Of a stretch of DNA of 49,306 bases, positions 49,094 to 49,306 are shown piece after piece. Under the pieces are notes generated by a model. It was not told where the DNA came from and made no database searches. It saw only the letters and a program-made list of their open reading frames with translations. How positions within the stretch are numbered: the stretch's first letter is position 1; each line of letters begins with the position of its first letter. A program made the translations under genes and the position numbers. This stretch comes from an uncultured Ruminococcus sp. Its GTDB lineage: Bacteria; Bacillota; Clostridia; Oscillospirales; Acutalibacteraceae. The stretch is from assembly GCA_902763365.1 (NCBI GenBank), contig CACWRT010000006.1, positions 1-49,306 on the forward strand. Direction: 5' to 3'.

Positions 49094-49306
49094 TCAGGGG
49101 TAGGGGAAATAGGGAGTTTCAAAAACAAAAAGTTTTTTCTGCTGTATTCTCTATAATATATACTATTTTTTCTGATTTTTCCAAAAATCAGCGGGATAGA
49201 ATTTATGGCTTCAAACTCCCTAAACTCCCTACCCTGACTGTCATTTTCACCAAAAATCCGCTGTTTATCTTGGTTACAGGACTTATAAGGGGTAGGGAGT
49301 TTGTGT
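49094..49306. repeat. TAGGGAGTTT repeats and hairpin at the window end
   Basis: TCAGGGGTAGGG...TAGGGAGTTT (49094-49119) is repeated inverted at about 49212-49237 and once more directly at about 49289-49303. Between the inverted arms there is a 9-bp hairpin, CTGATTTTT (49172-49180) with AAAAATCAG (49183-49191). No gene is seen in 49052-49306. Confidence 0.6.

Overview
The window looks like chromosomal DNA from a Ruminococcus-like member of the Clostridia (Oscillospiraceae type). The basis is the moderate-to-low GC, strong AGGAGG-type ribosome sites, consensus sigma-A promoters with 17-base spacers, the gene families present (DUF6442, AlbA_2/HATPase proteins, a secreted Ig/SH3/transglutaminase protein) and the IlvB-IlvN pair. 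This assignment is inferred from style and content; there is no rRNA or tRNA in the window to confirm it.

Layout. (1) 1-2.8 kb: a mobile-element-like edge with a RepA-type ATPase, a small DNA-binding protein, and a divergent gene whose C-terminal module is repeated in the -1 frame directly behind an A AAA AAG heptamer. (2) 2.9-4.4 kb: the first of three AlbA_2/HATPase paralogues. (3) 4.4-15.1 kb, minus strand: a co-oriented run holding two large zinc-ribbon/TPR/TIR/RCC1 proteins, an SPFH protein with zinc ribbons at both ends, a four-helix membrane protein, a HEPN-like protein, an RHH regulator and a four-helix-bundle gene inside a 25-bp inverted repeat. (4) 15.3-17.9 kb: an RCC1 plus BspA-type LRR protein. 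(5) 18-23.3 kb: a giant DUF4011/SF1 helicase with a Vsr-like nuclease domain. (6) 23.7-36.8 kb, plus strand, divergent from the helicase: a tight seven-gene operon with a DISARM-type DrmA helicase and DrmB (DUF1998), an Hsp70-like ATPase, a possible GrpE-like coiled-coil partner, a UvrD-like helicase, and first and last genes that share a module. (7) 37-42.6 kb: two near-identical AlbA_2/HATPase genes flanking a short AbrB-like gene, an Ltp-type lipoprotein and remnants of other genes (a DUF499 C-terminus, a macro-domain pseudogene). (8) 42.7-49.3 kb: housekeeping-like genes, namely a cyclophilin, IlvB/IlvN, an XRE/DUF6442 pair, and a secreted transglutaminase-like protein.

Interpretation. 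Positions about 1.4-42.6 kb read as a defence island between a mobile-element edge and core metabolic genes. The best candidates for an undescribed system are the DrmAB-Hsp70-UvrD operon, which lacks the PLD nuclease and methyltransferase of classical DISARM, and the TIR/RCC1/SPFH group. In that group both TIR domains keep the glutamate expected for NAD cleavage, and one protein may span the membrane with TIR inside and the propeller outside. All function statements are from reading motifs; no searches were run.
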